Source: Chelatococcus sp. YT9
GTDB taxonomy: Bacteria > Pseudomonadota > Alphaproteobacteria > Rhizobiales > Beijerinckiaceae
Reading direction: 5' to 3'
NCBI RefSeq assembly: GCF_018398315.1
Contig: NZ_JAHBRW010000001.1
Location: 3,666,501 to 3,730,500 of the forward strand
Length of the DNA stretch: 64,000 bases
The translations under genes and the position numbers were made by a program. Of the stretch, positions 53,176-62,715 are shown in pieces. The stretch's first letter is position 1. Every line of letters begins with the position of its first letter. Below the pieces are notes generated by a model. It was not told the origin of the DNA, ran no database searches, and was given only the letters and a program-made list of their open reading frames with translations.

Positions 53176-56100
53176 ATGCGAGCTATTGAGGGGGATCGGA
53201 TACTCTTGTCCGCATCGGATCTGATGCGGTTCATGGGCTGCGCTCACGCGACCAGGCTCGATCTCGCCTATATGCACGGCAAGGGGCCAGTGCCGCGCGA
53301 AGATACCGAGGATGCCGCGCTACTCCAGAAGCAGGGCGATGCCCACGAAGCTGCCCATCTGGCCAAGCTCAAGGCATCGGATGTGTCCGTGATCGAAATC
53401 GACCGGTCCGACCTTGCCGAAAATGCGCAGGCAACCCGGGCGGCTTTGGCAAGCGGGCCGCAGATCGTCTTTCAGGGCGCGCTGCTGGGCGACAATTGGG
53501 GCGGTTGGTCGGACTTTCTCGAGCGCGTCGAACGCCCATCGGATCTCGGTTCCTTCAGCTATGAAGTCACCGACACCAAGCTCAAGCGGCGACCCCATCC
53601 CAAACATGTGCTGCAGCTGGTGCTCTATTCGGATTTGCTGACCGAGATTCAGGGCGTCGCCCCCGAATTTGCCCATGTTGAACTCGGTGATGGCAGCCGG
53701 GCGCAGCTACGGCTCGCGGACTATCAGGCCTATGCGCGCATGGCGCGTCAGCGGCTCGAGGCATTCCTGGAAAACCCGGCGCCGACCCGGCCGATCCCTT
53801 GTGCCGATTGTGGACTTTGCCGCTGGGGCGATCACTGCGAAAGCCAGTGGCAGGCCGAAGACAGCCTGTTCAACGTCGCCAACATTACTCGGACACAGGT
53901 CAAGAAGCTCGAAGCGGCTAGCATCACCACCATGGAGCGGCTGGCCGGGCTCGATCATCCCATACGCGGCATGGCTGAGACCACTCGGGCGCGGCTGGTG
54001 ACGCAGGCGCGCCTGCAGCACGCCCGCAAGACCGGGGCGCCGGCCTTCGAGTTGCGCGAGGCCGAACCCGGCAAGGGCTTCGAACTTTTGCCCGCTCCGC
54101 AGCCGGGCGATCTTTTCTACGATATCGAGGGCGATCCGCATTACGAAGGTGGCCTCGAATATCTCCACGGCGTCTGGTTCGACGGCCAGTTCCAGGCTTT
54201 CTGGGCCCATGATCACGGCGCCGAAGCGCGGGCCTTGTCGGACCTTCTGGAGTTTTTCCGGCAAAGGCTCGCGGCCTATCCCGAAGCGCGCATCTATCAC
54301 TATGCACCCTATGAGATCACCGCCTTGCGGCGGCTGACTGCCCAATATGGAATCGGTGAGGCTTTTCTCGATCGTCTGCTGCGCGAGCGGCGCTTTGTCG
54401 ATCTTTTCGCGGTGGTGCGCGGCGCGCTGATCGGCTCGGAAGCCAATTACTCGATCAAGTCGATGGAAGCCTTCTATGGCCGGGTGCGCGAAGGTGAGGT
54501 GAAAACCGCCGGCGGCTCGGTCGTTGCCTATGAGCGCTGGCGCGAAACCGGCGAACAATCGATCCTCGACGAGATCGAAGACTATAACCGCATCGACTGT
54601 ATCTCGACCGAGGAGCTGCGCGACTGGTTGGTGAGCATCCGCCCCGCTGCGCCCTGGCCAATACTGGCAGTGGATGCCGGCGACAAGGAAGTCGAGGAAG
54701 ACGCCGATACGCAGGCCTTGCGCGCGAAGCTTGCCGCATCCGGTCTGCCGCAGGAGCGGCAAGACATGTTGTTCAACCTCGGCCTGTTTCACAAGCGCGA
54801 GGCCAAGCCTGCGCAATGGGCGGTCTTCGACAGCGCCGGCAAGGACGAGGACGAGCTGATCGACGATCTCGATGCACTGGCCGGTCTGGAAGCCATTGAT
54901 CCGGCAGAACCCGTCAAACGCTCGGTGCTGCGCCGCTATCGTTTTCCGCTTCAGGAGACCAAGCTGCGGGCCGGCCGCAAAGCGACGGTTCCGGTCATCG
55001 ACGGGCCGCCGGCCACTGTCAGCATCGAAGAGCTCGACCGCAGTGAGCGGATCATCGCGATCAAGGCGGGGGCGGCCAAAGCGCATCTTTTGACCGATCG
55101 TCTGACGCTCCACCCCGACTGGCCGCTCAATACGGACGTCATTGCCGCGGCCCTGCGCGATGTAATCGACGATCAATGCGGCGTGCGTCGACTGACGGCG
55201 CTCGATGATTTGCTTGCGCGCACGGCCCCGCGTCTGGTGACGGGACCCCGCGCCGATCTGCTCGATGGCGACGATCCCTTGACCGGCACGATCGCGGCGA
55301 TCGCCGCCATGGATGGCACCGTGCTGCCGATCCAGGGGCCGCCGGGAACCGGCAAGACCTATGTCACCGCGCGGGCAATCCTTGCGCTGGTGCGCCAGGG
55401 GCACCGCGTTGGCGTGGCCTCGAACAGCCATGAGGCCATCCGCAATGTGCTGATGGAATGCCTTGCCGCGCAAGATGATGGTGATTCTGTCCCGGGCCTA
55501 TGCGTCGGGCACAAGGTCAGCAGCGGCGAAGACGGTTATCCGGACGACTGCTTCGGCGTCATCCGCTCGACGGCCAATGACGATTCCCTCTGGGGCCGCG
55601 CCCATGTGGTCGGCGGCACCGCCTTCTTTTTTGCCCGGTCGGAGCACGAGCAGGCGCTCGATTGGCTCTTCGTCGATGAAGCCGGGCAAGTTGGGCTGGC
55701 CAATATGGTCGCCATGGGGCGCTGCGCGCGCAACATCGTCTTGGTCGGCGATCCACGTCAATTGCCGCAGGTCATCCAGGGTGCCCATCCCGATCCGGCC
55801 CACCTTTCCTGTCTCGAGTGGATGCTGGGCGAGCACGCCACCATCCCGCCCGATCGCGGCATCTTCCTGCCGGTCTCACGCCGCATGCATCCCGATGTCT
55901 GCGGGTTCATCTCGCAGCAGGTCTATGAAGGCAGGCTTGTTAGCGCGCCCGATACAGCCGTCCAGGCAGTCCGCGGGACGGGCTTTCCTGAAGCTGGCGC
56001 TTTCTGGGTGCCGGTCGTCCATGAGGGCAATGCCCAGATCGCAGCCGAGGAAGTCGCTGCCATTCAGGCGGCGATCGACGATCTGCTCTCGGGGAGCTGG

Positions 56101-56469
56101 ACCGATAAGGATGGGACACCGCGCGCCCTTCAGCCCGTCGATATCATCGTCGTTGCGCCCTATAATGCGCAGGTCAATGCCCTGCAGGACGCGTTGCCCG
56201 CTGGCATTCGTGTCGGCACGGTCGACAAGTTCCAGGGGCAGGAAGCACCCGTCTGCCTGGTGTCCATGACCGCCTCCTCGGTCGAGGAAACCCCGCGCGG
56301 CATGGATTTCCTGTTCTCGCTCAACCGCATCAATGTCGCTGTCTCGCGCGCCAAAGGCCTGGCGCTCGTCTTCGGCGCACCGCGGCTGCGCGAAGCAAAA
56401 TGCAACACCGTTGAACAGATGCGCCTCGTCAACACGCTTTGCGCATTGCCTGAATTTGGAGACGTTTGA
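53176..56469 (+). CDS. TM0106-type RecB-like nuclease fused to SF1 helicase, 1097 aa
   Basis: Three parts in order. Residues 1-230 are a RecB/TM0106-type PD-(D/E)xK nuclease (YEVTDTKLKRRPHPKHVLQL) with clustered cysteines PCADCGLCRWGDHC that may hold an iron-sulfur cluster. Residues about 300-500 form an RNase H-like exonuclease fold (GDLFYDIEGDPHYEGGLEYL; HYAPYEITALRRL; NRIDCISTEELRDWL). Residues about 700-1080 form an SF1 helicase (IQGPPGTGKTYVTARAILAL; FVDEAGQVGLANMV; VGTVDKFQGQEAPVCLVSMT). The ATG at 53176 has GAGGGGG upstream. It abuts mcrB with no gap, so all three genes form one unit. Confidence 0.85.
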   Translation: MRAIEGDRILLSASDLMRFMGCAHATRLDLAYMHGKGPVPREDTEDAALLQKQGDAHEAAHLAKLKASDVSVIEIDRSDLAENAQATRAALASGPQIVFQGALLGDNWGGWSDFLERVERPSDLGSFSYEVTDTKLKRRPHPKHVLQLVLYSDLLTEIQGVAPEFAHVELGDGSRAQLRLADYQAYARMARQRLEAFLENPAPTRPIPCADCGLCRWGDHCESQWQAEDSLFNVANITRTQVKKLEAASITTMERLAGLDHPIRGMAETTRARLVTQARLQHARKTGAPAFELREAEPGKGFELLPAPQPGDLFYDIEGDPHYEGGLEYLHGVWFDGQFQAFWAHDHGAEARALSDLLEFFRQRLAAYPEARIYHYAPYEITALRRLTAQYGIGEAFLDRLLRERRFVDLFAVVRGALIGSEANYSIKSMEAFYGRVREGEVKTAGGSVVAYERWRETGEQSILDEIEDYNRIDCISTEELRDWLVSIRPAAPWPILAVDAGDKEVEEDADTQALRAKLAASGLPQERQDMLFNLGLFHKREAKPAQWAVFDSAGKDEDELIDDLDALAGLEAIDPAEPVKRSVLRRYRFPLQETKLRAGRKATVPVIDGPPATVSIEELDRSERIIAIKAGAAKAHLLTDRLTLHPDWPLNTDVIAAALRDVIDDQCGVRRLTALDDLLARTAPRLVTGPRADLLDGDDPLTGTIAAIAAMDGTVLPIQGPPGTGKTYVTARAILALVRQGHRVGVASNSHEAIRNVLMECLAAQDDGDSVPGLCVGHKVSSGEDGYPDDCFGVIRSTANDDSLWGRAHVVGGTAFFFARSEHEQALDWLFVDEAGQVGLANMVAMGRCARNIVLVGDPRQLPQVIQGAHPDPAHLSCLEWMLGEHATIPPDRGIFLPVSRRMHPDVCGFISQQVYEGRLVSAPDTAVQAVRGTGFPEAGAFWVPVVHEGNAQIAAEEVAAIQAAIDDLLSGSWTDKDGTPRALQPVDIIVVAPYNAQVNALQDALPAGIRVGTVDKFQGQEAPVCLVSMTASSVEETPRGMDFLFSLNRINVAVSRAKGLALVFGAPRLREAKCNTVEQMRLVNTLCALPEFGDV

Positions 56470-59400
56470 ATGTGGGAGAATTTCGAGGCACGCCTCGATG
56501 AAAATGAGCGCGAAGGCTCCATTCCACTGCGAAGAGCGCTTTTCGAAATATTGCGCAGCTCGGGGCTCCGTCCCGGCGCGGGTATCACCAAGAAGATGGT
56601 GTCGCTCGAATTTGGCGCTGGCGAGCGGCTCGTGTGGGAAATCCAGAATCCGTCCAACGTCTTCCTGCACACAAAATGGCGCGATTCTGCCGAGGCGAAT
56701 GGCTTTGCGACCGAGCTGCGTCCCTATCAGCGCGGCATGAAGGATGGCGGTCGGCATTCCGCCCTCAGCCGCGACTGGTCCTTTGGCGACGCTGACTGCT
56801 TTGTTGTCAGGATTGAAGATGCCGAAACCCTGCGCCGGCTGATCGCGGTGCTGTTGCAGTCCGGCGATGCGCTGATGCTCAATCCGGCGGCGATCACCCG
56901 CTGGATCGAGCGGCTACGCCATTTCTTTCCCGCCTTCGACCGTTTCGATCCGCCCGATCCGCATTTCGATGAGGCGGAGCGGACCTACAAATTGGCGATT
57001 GCGGCCGAGCTCAGGACGGCGATCGAACAGGCCGGCTCCGACCAGGAACTGGCCGATGCCGTCAACACCGCGCTGGCCAAAAGCAATCTGCTGCAATGGC
57101 GCGCCTATTGGCCGATGTCGCCCAAAGGCGACGGCGATCGCGAGCAGCTCTGGCCGGCCTTGCGCGCGCTTGTCGACGCCGCGCTTGGCGAAGCGGGCGG
57201 TCACGCCTTGGCGCTGGAGGCCTTTGTTGCCGCGTGGATTGCGGCGGTTCCGGATGGCAAGCCCGATCCGGCGCGCCAGATCGCCGAATTCCTGTTCCTC
57301 CATCTCGCCCCTGATGACGGCATCTATATCCGCCATTCGGTGCGCCAGGATCTGTGGCTCGAAGCGGTTGGCAGCCGCTTCCCCGATCATGCGTCGATGG
57401 CCGACACCTATCGCGACGAATGGCGCTTCATGCAGGCCGTGCGCGCTGCTTTTGCTGACCGGGGTCTGGCGCCGCGCGACATGATCGACGTGCAAAGCGC
57501 GCTGTGGATCGTCCACAACTACAAGGAAGAAGATGCCGCGACCTTTTCGCGCGAAGCGATCGAGGCGGCGATGGTCGCCTATGATAGCTACCGCCAGTCG
57601 GGCGAGCACGCCGCCATCTTCGAGGCCTTTGGCGAGCCGCGTGACTATTGGGTGCGCTCGACACGCGCGCGGCCGGGTCGCGTTTATCCGTCCAAGCCGA
57701 TCGTCGGTTTCCTGCGCGGCAAGACGCAGCTCAATGGCGGGTGGGGACAGAAGGCCGATGCCGCAGCCCAGCTCCACAATGCGGGTTACATCATCGTCGA
57801 TGCCGATGACGCACCGGTCCCCCCGCCCGAGCGCTACGAACATCTGATCCGCGACGCAGATCGCATCCGGCTCTGTGCGCGAAACTATTATGTCGAACCG
57901 GCCCGTGAGAACGGCGCGGCAGACATTGCAATCCGCGCTGGCGATCTTGGCCGCGACATGGGGCTGCGCGACGCGTTCCCGGCGATCTGCAGCGCGCTCG
58001 GCGGCGAGAAATTTCAGAAGCTCGCCAACGTTCCCGCGCCTTCGCACACGCTGCCAAATCCCAGCAGTTCCACCGTCTTCACTTACCAGCTCGCCTCAGC
58101 GGAAGGGCACCAAATCATGACCTTTGAACCCATGACCGCGATGCCGGCGACCACCAATCTCATCCTTTACGGCCCGCCCGGGACCGGCAAGACCTATGCC
58201 ACCGCCTGGGAGGCCGTGCGGCTTTGCCTGGGCGATGCTGCAGCCGAACCACTGCGCGATGACCGCGATGCCCTGATGGCCGAGTATCGCCATCTTGCCG
58301 GCGAAGGACGGATCGAATTCGTCACCTTTCACCAGTCCTTCGCCTACGAGGATTTTGTCGAGGGGCTGCGGCCGACGACAGGCGTTGACCAGGAAGGTGA
58401 CGATGAGGCTGCCAGCACGTCGGGGGGCTTCAGTCTCAAGCCCCATGCCGGCGTGTTCAAGATCATCAGCGAGAGAGCGCGGCTCGACACCGGCGATGCG
58501 CCGGCCAAGCGGCTCGATCGCTCACGCCCGATCTACAAGGTCGCGCTCGGTCAGCGCGGCAGCCAGGAAGACCGGATCCGCGTAGGCCTCGATGGCGGGC
58601 TGATCCATCTCGGCTGGGGCGGCGATATCGACTGGTCCGACGAGCGCTTCGATGATTTCGAAGAAATCCGGAAAACGTGGAACGAGGAGAAGGATCCCGA
58701 CGCATCCGGCAAGGACCCCAATATCGAGATGCTTTACGCCTTTCGCTCCGGCCTGCAGGTCGGCGACTATGTCGTCATCTCCGATGGCCGTGACAGCTAC
58801 CGTGCCTTTGGCCGGGTGAGCGGCGAGTATTATTTCGATGCCGACGCCGATTTCCATCCGCATCGACGCAGCGTCGAATGGATCTGGCGCGATGATAATG
58901 GCGCCGAGCGCGCACCGTTCTACGCCCGCAATTTCCGTCGTCAGTCAGCCTACCGGCTTGATCCGGACCGGATCGACTGGGATGCGCTCGAAGCGGTGGT
59001 GATCGATCCCAATGCCGAGCGGCCAGTAGCCGGCGCGCGGCCGCATGTACTGATCATCGACGAGATCAACAGGGCCAACATCTCCAAGGTGTTCGGCGAG
59101 CTGATCACGCTGCTCGAAACCGACAAGCGGCTCGGCTGCGAAAATGAGGTCCGGGTGCGGCTTCCCTATTCGGGGACGAGTTTTGGCGTGCCGGCCAACC
59201 TGCACATCATCGGCACGATGAATACCGCGGACCGCTCGATCGCGCTGCTCGACACCGCTCTGCGCCGCCGCTTCACCTTCCGCGAGCTGATGCCCGATGT
59301 CGAGGACCTGCGGCGGGCGCTGGCGGCCAGGGGGCTCGATGCAGCAAATCTTGAGGGGATCGATCTGTGCAAGCTGCTGCACACGATCAACGAGCGGATC

Positions 59401-59700
59401 GAATATCTCTTCGATCGCGAACACCAGATCGGCCACGCCTATTTCACTGGCTGCCGTAGCCGCGCCGACGTCGAAGACGTCATGCGCCATAAGGTCATCC
59501 CGCTCTTGACCGAGTATTTCTACGAGGATTGGTCAAAGGTCGCTGCGGTGCTCGGCGATGGCGACGGCACCAATGGCTCCCATTTCCTCGATGCGCGGCG
59601 GCTGACGGCGCCGGCCGGTTTTGCCGACGATGAGCTGGGCGGCGACAAGCGGCGCTGGAGCGTCAAGGCGCGCTTCGACTTTTCCGAGTTTGCCGCCTGA
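56470..59700 (+). CDS. McrB-like AAA+ GTPase with long N-terminus and inserted domain, 1076 aa
   Basis: The motor of an McrBC-type restriction system. Walker A is LILYGPPGTGKTYATAWEA (near residue 567), Walker B HVLIIDEINRANISKVFGEL (near 860), and the McrB signature GTMNTADRSIALLDTALRRR (near 917). Unusually, about 110 residues between Walker A and B (near 687-800: PIYKVALGQRGSQEDRIRVG; LIHLGWGGDIDW; QVGDYVVISDGRDSYRAFG) look like an EVE-type base-recognition domain. The N-terminal 550 residues are unrecognised and may be the primary target-recognition part. It is about twice the length of E. coli McrB. The stop is coupled to mcrC (TGATG). Confidence 0.88.
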   Translation: MWENFEARLDENEREGSIPLRRALFEILRSSGLRPGAGITKKMVSLEFGAGERLVWEIQNPSNVFLHTKWRDSAEANGFATELRPYQRGMKDGGRHSALSRDWSFGDADCFVVRIEDAETLRRLIAVLLQSGDALMLNPAAITRWIERLRHFFPAFDRFDPPDPHFDEAERTYKLAIAAELRTAIEQAGSDQELADAVNTALAKSNLLQWRAYWPMSPKGDGDREQLWPALRALVDAALGEAGGHALALEAFVAAWIAAVPDGKPDPARQIAEFLFLHLAPDDGIYIRHSVRQDLWLEAVGSRFPDHASMADTYRDEWRFMQAVRAAFADRGLAPRDMIDVQSALWIVHNYKEEDAATFSREAIEAAMVAYDSYRQSGEHAAIFEAFGEPRDYWVRSTRARPGRVYPSKPIVGFLRGKTQLNGGWGQKADAAAQLHNAGYIIVDADDAPVPPPERYEHLIRDADRIRLCARNYYVEPARENGAADIAIRAGDLGRDMGLRDAFPAICSALGGEKFQKLANVPAPSHTLPNPSSSTVFTYQLASAEGHQIMTFEPMTAMPATTNLILYGPPGTGKTYATAWEAVRLCLGDAAAEPLRDDRDALMAEYRHLAGEGRIEFVTFHQSFAYEDFVEGLRPTTGVDQEGDDEAASTSGGFSLKPHAGVFKIISERARLDTGDAPAKRLDRSRPIYKVALGQRGSQEDRIRVGLDGGLIHLGWGGDIDWSDERFDDFEEIRKTWNEEKDPDASGKDPNIEMLYAFRSGLQVGDYVVISDGRDSYRAFGRVSGEYYFDADADFHPHRRSVEWIWRDDNGAERAPFYARNFRRQSAYRLDPDRIDWDALEAVVIDPNAERPVAGARPHVLIIDEINRANISKVFGELITLLETDKRLGCENEVRVRLPYSGTSFGVPANLHIIGTMNTADRSIALLDTALRRRFTFRELMPDVEDLRRALAARGLDAANLEGIDLCKLLHTINERIEYLFDREHQIGHAYFTGCRSRADVEDVMRHKVIPLLTEYFYEDWSKVAAVLGDGDGTNGSHFLDARRLTAPAGFADDELGGDKRRWSVKARFDFSEFAA

Positions 59701-61016
59701 TGCCCGCCTATACGGTTCGGGAATGGGACAAGCTCGCCTATGGCGAAGGCGCGGGGCAGATTCTCGATGGCCATGCCGAGAGGCTGGCGGCCCTGGCGGC
59801 ACGCTCGGCCTTTGCCGGACGCGGCGGTAGCGGCGTACTCGAACATGGCCGGCATGCCTTGCGCGCGCGCGGCGTGGTCGGAATTCTGGCAGCGGGCGAT
59901 GCGAGCCTGGAGATCTTGCCCAAGATCGATGTGGCGCCCGGTGAAACAACCGATCACCAGAACGCGGCGATCCGCAAGCGCCTGGTGCACATGCTGGCGG
60001 TTGCGCTGGATTTGAAAATTGACCTGGGCGTCATCACCGATCTCGCCTGGCAGCGCGAGACCCTGCTCGAAATCCTGATCCGCATCTTTTGCGACAAGCT
60101 GACCGAAGCGCTGCGCAAGGGCATGCCGCGCCGCTATATCACCTGCGAAGACGATCTGCCGACCTTGCGCGGCCAGCTCGACATTACCCGCCAGTTCACC
60201 CGCCATGCGGTCAATCCCTCGCGCCTTGCCTGCCGCTTCGATCTTCTGTCCGAAGACACGCCGCTCAACCGGATCATGAAAGCGGCAGTGCTGCGCCTGG
60301 CGCGGCTCTCGCGCCGGCCCGCAAACCAGCAACGTCTGCGCGAGCTGGCTTTCGTCTATGCCGATATTACCGACGTGCCGGTGGCCGCGCTGCGCTGGGA
60401 TCAGGTGATAATCGACCGCACCAACCGGTCCTGGCAAGAGCTCTTCGCCATGGCTCAGCTCTTTTTGCAGGACCGCTATCAGACGACGACCGGCGGCGCC
60501 GGCCAGGGCACCGCCATGCTGTTCGAGATGAACGCGCTGTTCGAGGAATATGTCGGGCGCTTGATCGCCCGCGCCCTGGCAGGAACCGGGCTCACTGTTT
60601 CGTTGCAGGGCGGACGGCTGTTCTGTCTGAGCGCGCAGGACAGCGGACGCGCCCTGTTCCAGACCCGGCCCGATATCCTGATCCGCCAGGGTGGCAGGGT
60701 CGTTCATGTCATCGACACCAAGTGGAAGCGGATATCGGCGCGGATCGATGATCCCAAACAGGGCGTCTCGCAGGCAGATGTCTACCAGATGATGGCCTAT
60801 GCCCAGCTCTATGACGCGCCGCGCCTGACGCTGCTCTATCCCCACCATCCCGGCCTCGGCGGCCAAGACATGGTTCATGGGCGTTATGCGATCACCGGAC
60901 ACGCCACGATCCTGGAAACCGCAAGCATCGACGTGGCCAACAGCACCGACATGCTGGGGCGGCTTCGCCGCCTGATCCTGAGGGAAGAGCCGGTGGATCT
61001 GGAACCGGTAGGATGA
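59700..61016 (+). CDS. mcrC: McrC-like nuclease subunit, 438 aa
   Basis: The partner of McrB: N-terminal McrC domain (LEILPKIDVAP; RRYITCEDDLPTLRGQLDIT; FDLLSEDTPLNRIMKAAVLR) and C-terminal PD-(D/E)xK nuclease (RPDILIRQGGRVVHVIDTKW, then a conserved QADVYQMMAYAQLY). Catalytic residues are intact. Translation is coupled to mcrB. Confidence 0.94.
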   Translation: MPAYTVREWDKLAYGEGAGQILDGHAERLAALAARSAFAGRGGSGVLEHGRHALRARGVVGILAAGDASLEILPKIDVAPGETTDHQNAAIRKRLVHMLAVALDLKIDLGVITDLAWQRETLLEILIRIFCDKLTEALRKGMPRRYITCEDDLPTLRGQLDITRQFTRHAVNPSRLACRFDLLSEDTPLNRIMKAAVLRLARLSRRPANQQRLRELAFVYADITDVPVAALRWDQVIIDRTNRSWQELFAMAQLFLQDRYQTTTGGAGQGTAMLFEMNALFEEYVGRLIARALAGTGLTVSLQGGRLFCLSAQDSGRALFQTRPDILIRQGGRVVHVIDTKWKRISARIDDPKQGVSQADVYQMMAYAQLYDAPRLTLLYPHHPGLGGQDMVHGRYAITGHATILETASIDVANSTDMLGRLRRLILREEPVDLEPVG

Positions 61017-61107
61017 TGGGCTGGCGATCTCAGGGAACGAAGCTTGGTCCAACCGGCGGCGGTTACGCACTCATCCGGGCAATTTACAAGCGTTGCGAGG
61101 GACGAAA

Positions 61108-62202
61108 ATGAGCAATTTCCGCTTCCGGCGTCTTGAGCGCCATAGAACAGGAGGTACGCGCGATAAGATGCAGCTTTCCTACCCGCTGCCCCGCAGTCCT
61201 TCGTGCAAGGCCTACCAATATTCTCCGAATCCGAGCGCGGCGCCCCGGCTATTTCTGATCGGGGACCCTCCAGAGACGCGTGCGATATCGGAAGAACACC
61301 GTCTGGCCATCCGACGCGAGCCGGGCCCGGGACAAACGGTATGTCCCTATTCTGGCTTTGTGGCCGATGACGATGAGTTCATCCATTTCTCCGACATCGA
61401 GGCCGTCAAAAAGCAAGTGGCGTGGGAAGCAACAGCGGACGTCGAGGATCATATCGCCGATCTGGCGAAGAGCTTTAACCGACGTCAGGGCAAGAGCGGG
61501 CTGATCTCGATAAAGATGGATTTCAAGCCGAGCAGACGACCGCAGCCTCTCGCCATCCGTGAAGACCTCCTGCGAGAATTGACCTGCAATGTCTGCGCGC
61601 GAGAGTACGCTGTCTACGCCATCGCGCTGTTCTGCCCCGATTGTGGTGCGCCGGGCTACGGCCAGCATTTTGAGCGGGAAGTCGAGCTGGTGCGCGAGCA
61701 GGTTGCGCTTGCTGACGCGCAGGATGAAGCCGGACGGCCCGAGACGGCGTATCGCCTGATGGGAAACGCCCATGAAGACGTTCTGACGGCGTTCGAGACT
61801 GCCCTAAAGACGATTTACCGCCATCTTGTTCGTGAAGGCCTGCCGGACAAAGCCGAAGGACTGCTGAAAAAGAAAACGGTCGGTAACGCCTTCCAGAACA
61901 TCGGGCGTGGACGTTCCCTTTTCAAAGGGATTGGCATCGATCCATTCCACGTCCTGTCCGAAGACGACCTCGAATTGCTGCGCCTGAATATCGAGAAGCG
62001 CCACGTCATCGGGCACAATCTCGGTATCGCCGATGAGCATTACGTCGAACTCACGCAATCAGACCAGCCCGGCGAAACGGTACGCCTGATCGGCGGCGAG
62101 ATCGAGCGCTTCGCTGCGCTCTGCCTGCGAGTCGTGCTTGATCTGGAAAAGTCTCTGCTGCCTGGCCGCCGGATACACACGAACAGACCAGTTGATCAGT
62201 AA
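61108..62202 (+). CDS. Zinc-ribbon / HEPN-like protein, 364 aa
   Basis: A protein of unknown family. Residues about 155-175 hold a zinc ribbon (CNVCAREYAVYAIALFCPDC). Residues 190-355 are helical, with AYRLMGNAHEDVLTAFETAL and, near the end, NIEKRHVIGHNLGIADEHYV, whose RHVIGH fits the R-x4-H motif of HEPN ribonucleases. An N-terminal FVADDDEFIHFSDIEAVKKQ region is unassigned. The ATG at 61108 follows GAGGGACG. It lies 91 bp after mcrC and only 15 bp before the TIR-like gene, so it likely belongs with the TIR/SLATT pair. Confidence 0.65.
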   Translation: MSNFRFRRLERHRTGGTRDKMQLSYPLPRSPSCKAYQYSPNPSAAPRLFLIGDPPETRAISEEHRLAIRREPGPGQTVCPYSGFVADDDEFIHFSDIEAVKKQVAWEATADVEDHIADLAKSFNRRQGKSGLISIKMDFKPSRRPQPLAIREDLLRELTCNVCAREYAVYAIALFCPDCGAPGYGQHFEREVELVREQVALADAQDEAGRPETAYRLMGNAHEDVLTAFETALKTIYRHLVREGLPDKAEGLLKKKTVGNAFQNIGRGRSLFKGIGIDPFHVLSEDDLELLRLNIEKRHVIGHNLGIADEHYVELTQSDQPGETVRLIGGEIERFAALCLRVVLDLEKSLLPGRRIHTNRPVDQ

Positions 62203-62217
62203 GAAGAGGGGGGAGCT

Positions 62218-62715
62218 ATGGGCTACCGCAACAAGACCTATGTGATTTTTGATGGCGACAACGACATGTGGGCCTATGCCTACATGAAGGGTTGGAACCA
62301 GAACAAGAAGATCGATTTCAACTTCAACGACGCCCATGATCTGAACACGATCACCAATGCGTCGAGTGAGGCGAACACTAAACGGAAACTCCGCGAGCGG
62401 TTCTCCACTGCGAAGCAGGCCATAGTGTTGATCGGGGAGTCGACCAAGAACCTGTATCGCTTCGTGCGGTGGGAGATCGAAGTCTGCCAGACGCTCGGCC
62501 TGCCGGTCGTGGCTGTGAATCTGAACAAGATGCGGCGCTATGATGCCGACCTCTGCCCACCGATTCTTCGTGATGCAGACGCCGTGCATGTGTCTTTCAA
62601 TGCCCGGATCATCAAGTACGCCCTCGATGATTTCTGTACGAGCTACAGTAAGTACCAGGGCAAAGGGGATAACTGGCATTATAAGGAGCAGGTTTATAAG
62701 GACCTCGGCTTGTGA
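62218..62715 (+). CDS. TIR-like protein of the ThsB (DUF1863/MTH538) type, 165 aa
   Basis: A single TIR-like domain: YRNKTYVIFDGDND at the first strand, ERFSTAKQAIVLIGESTKNL in the middle, and FVRWEIEVCQTLGLPVVAVN, whose Glu is in the place of the catalytic Glu of ThsB-type TIRs. ThsB proteins of Thoeris make NAD-derived signals on infection that activate a separate effector. Here the next gene, overlapping by four bases (GTGA), encodes a membrane protein of the SLATT type, which fits the effector slot. No ThsA is present. Confidence 0.8.
   Translation: MGYRNKTYVIFDGDNDMWAYAYMKGWNQNKKIDFNFNDAHDLNTITNASSEANTKRKLRERFSTAKQAIVLIGESTKNLYRFVRWEIEVCQTLGLPVVAVNLNKMRRYDADLCPPILRDADAVHVSFNARIIKYALDDFCTSYSKYQGKGDNWHYKEQVYKDLGL

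Noticed and set aside
39604-61016. BREX or DISARM system
   Set aside because: No PglZ, BrxC or BrxL homologue was seen, and there is no DUF1998 helicase. The helicase, DUF4391, Mod and Res set is better described as an extended type III system.
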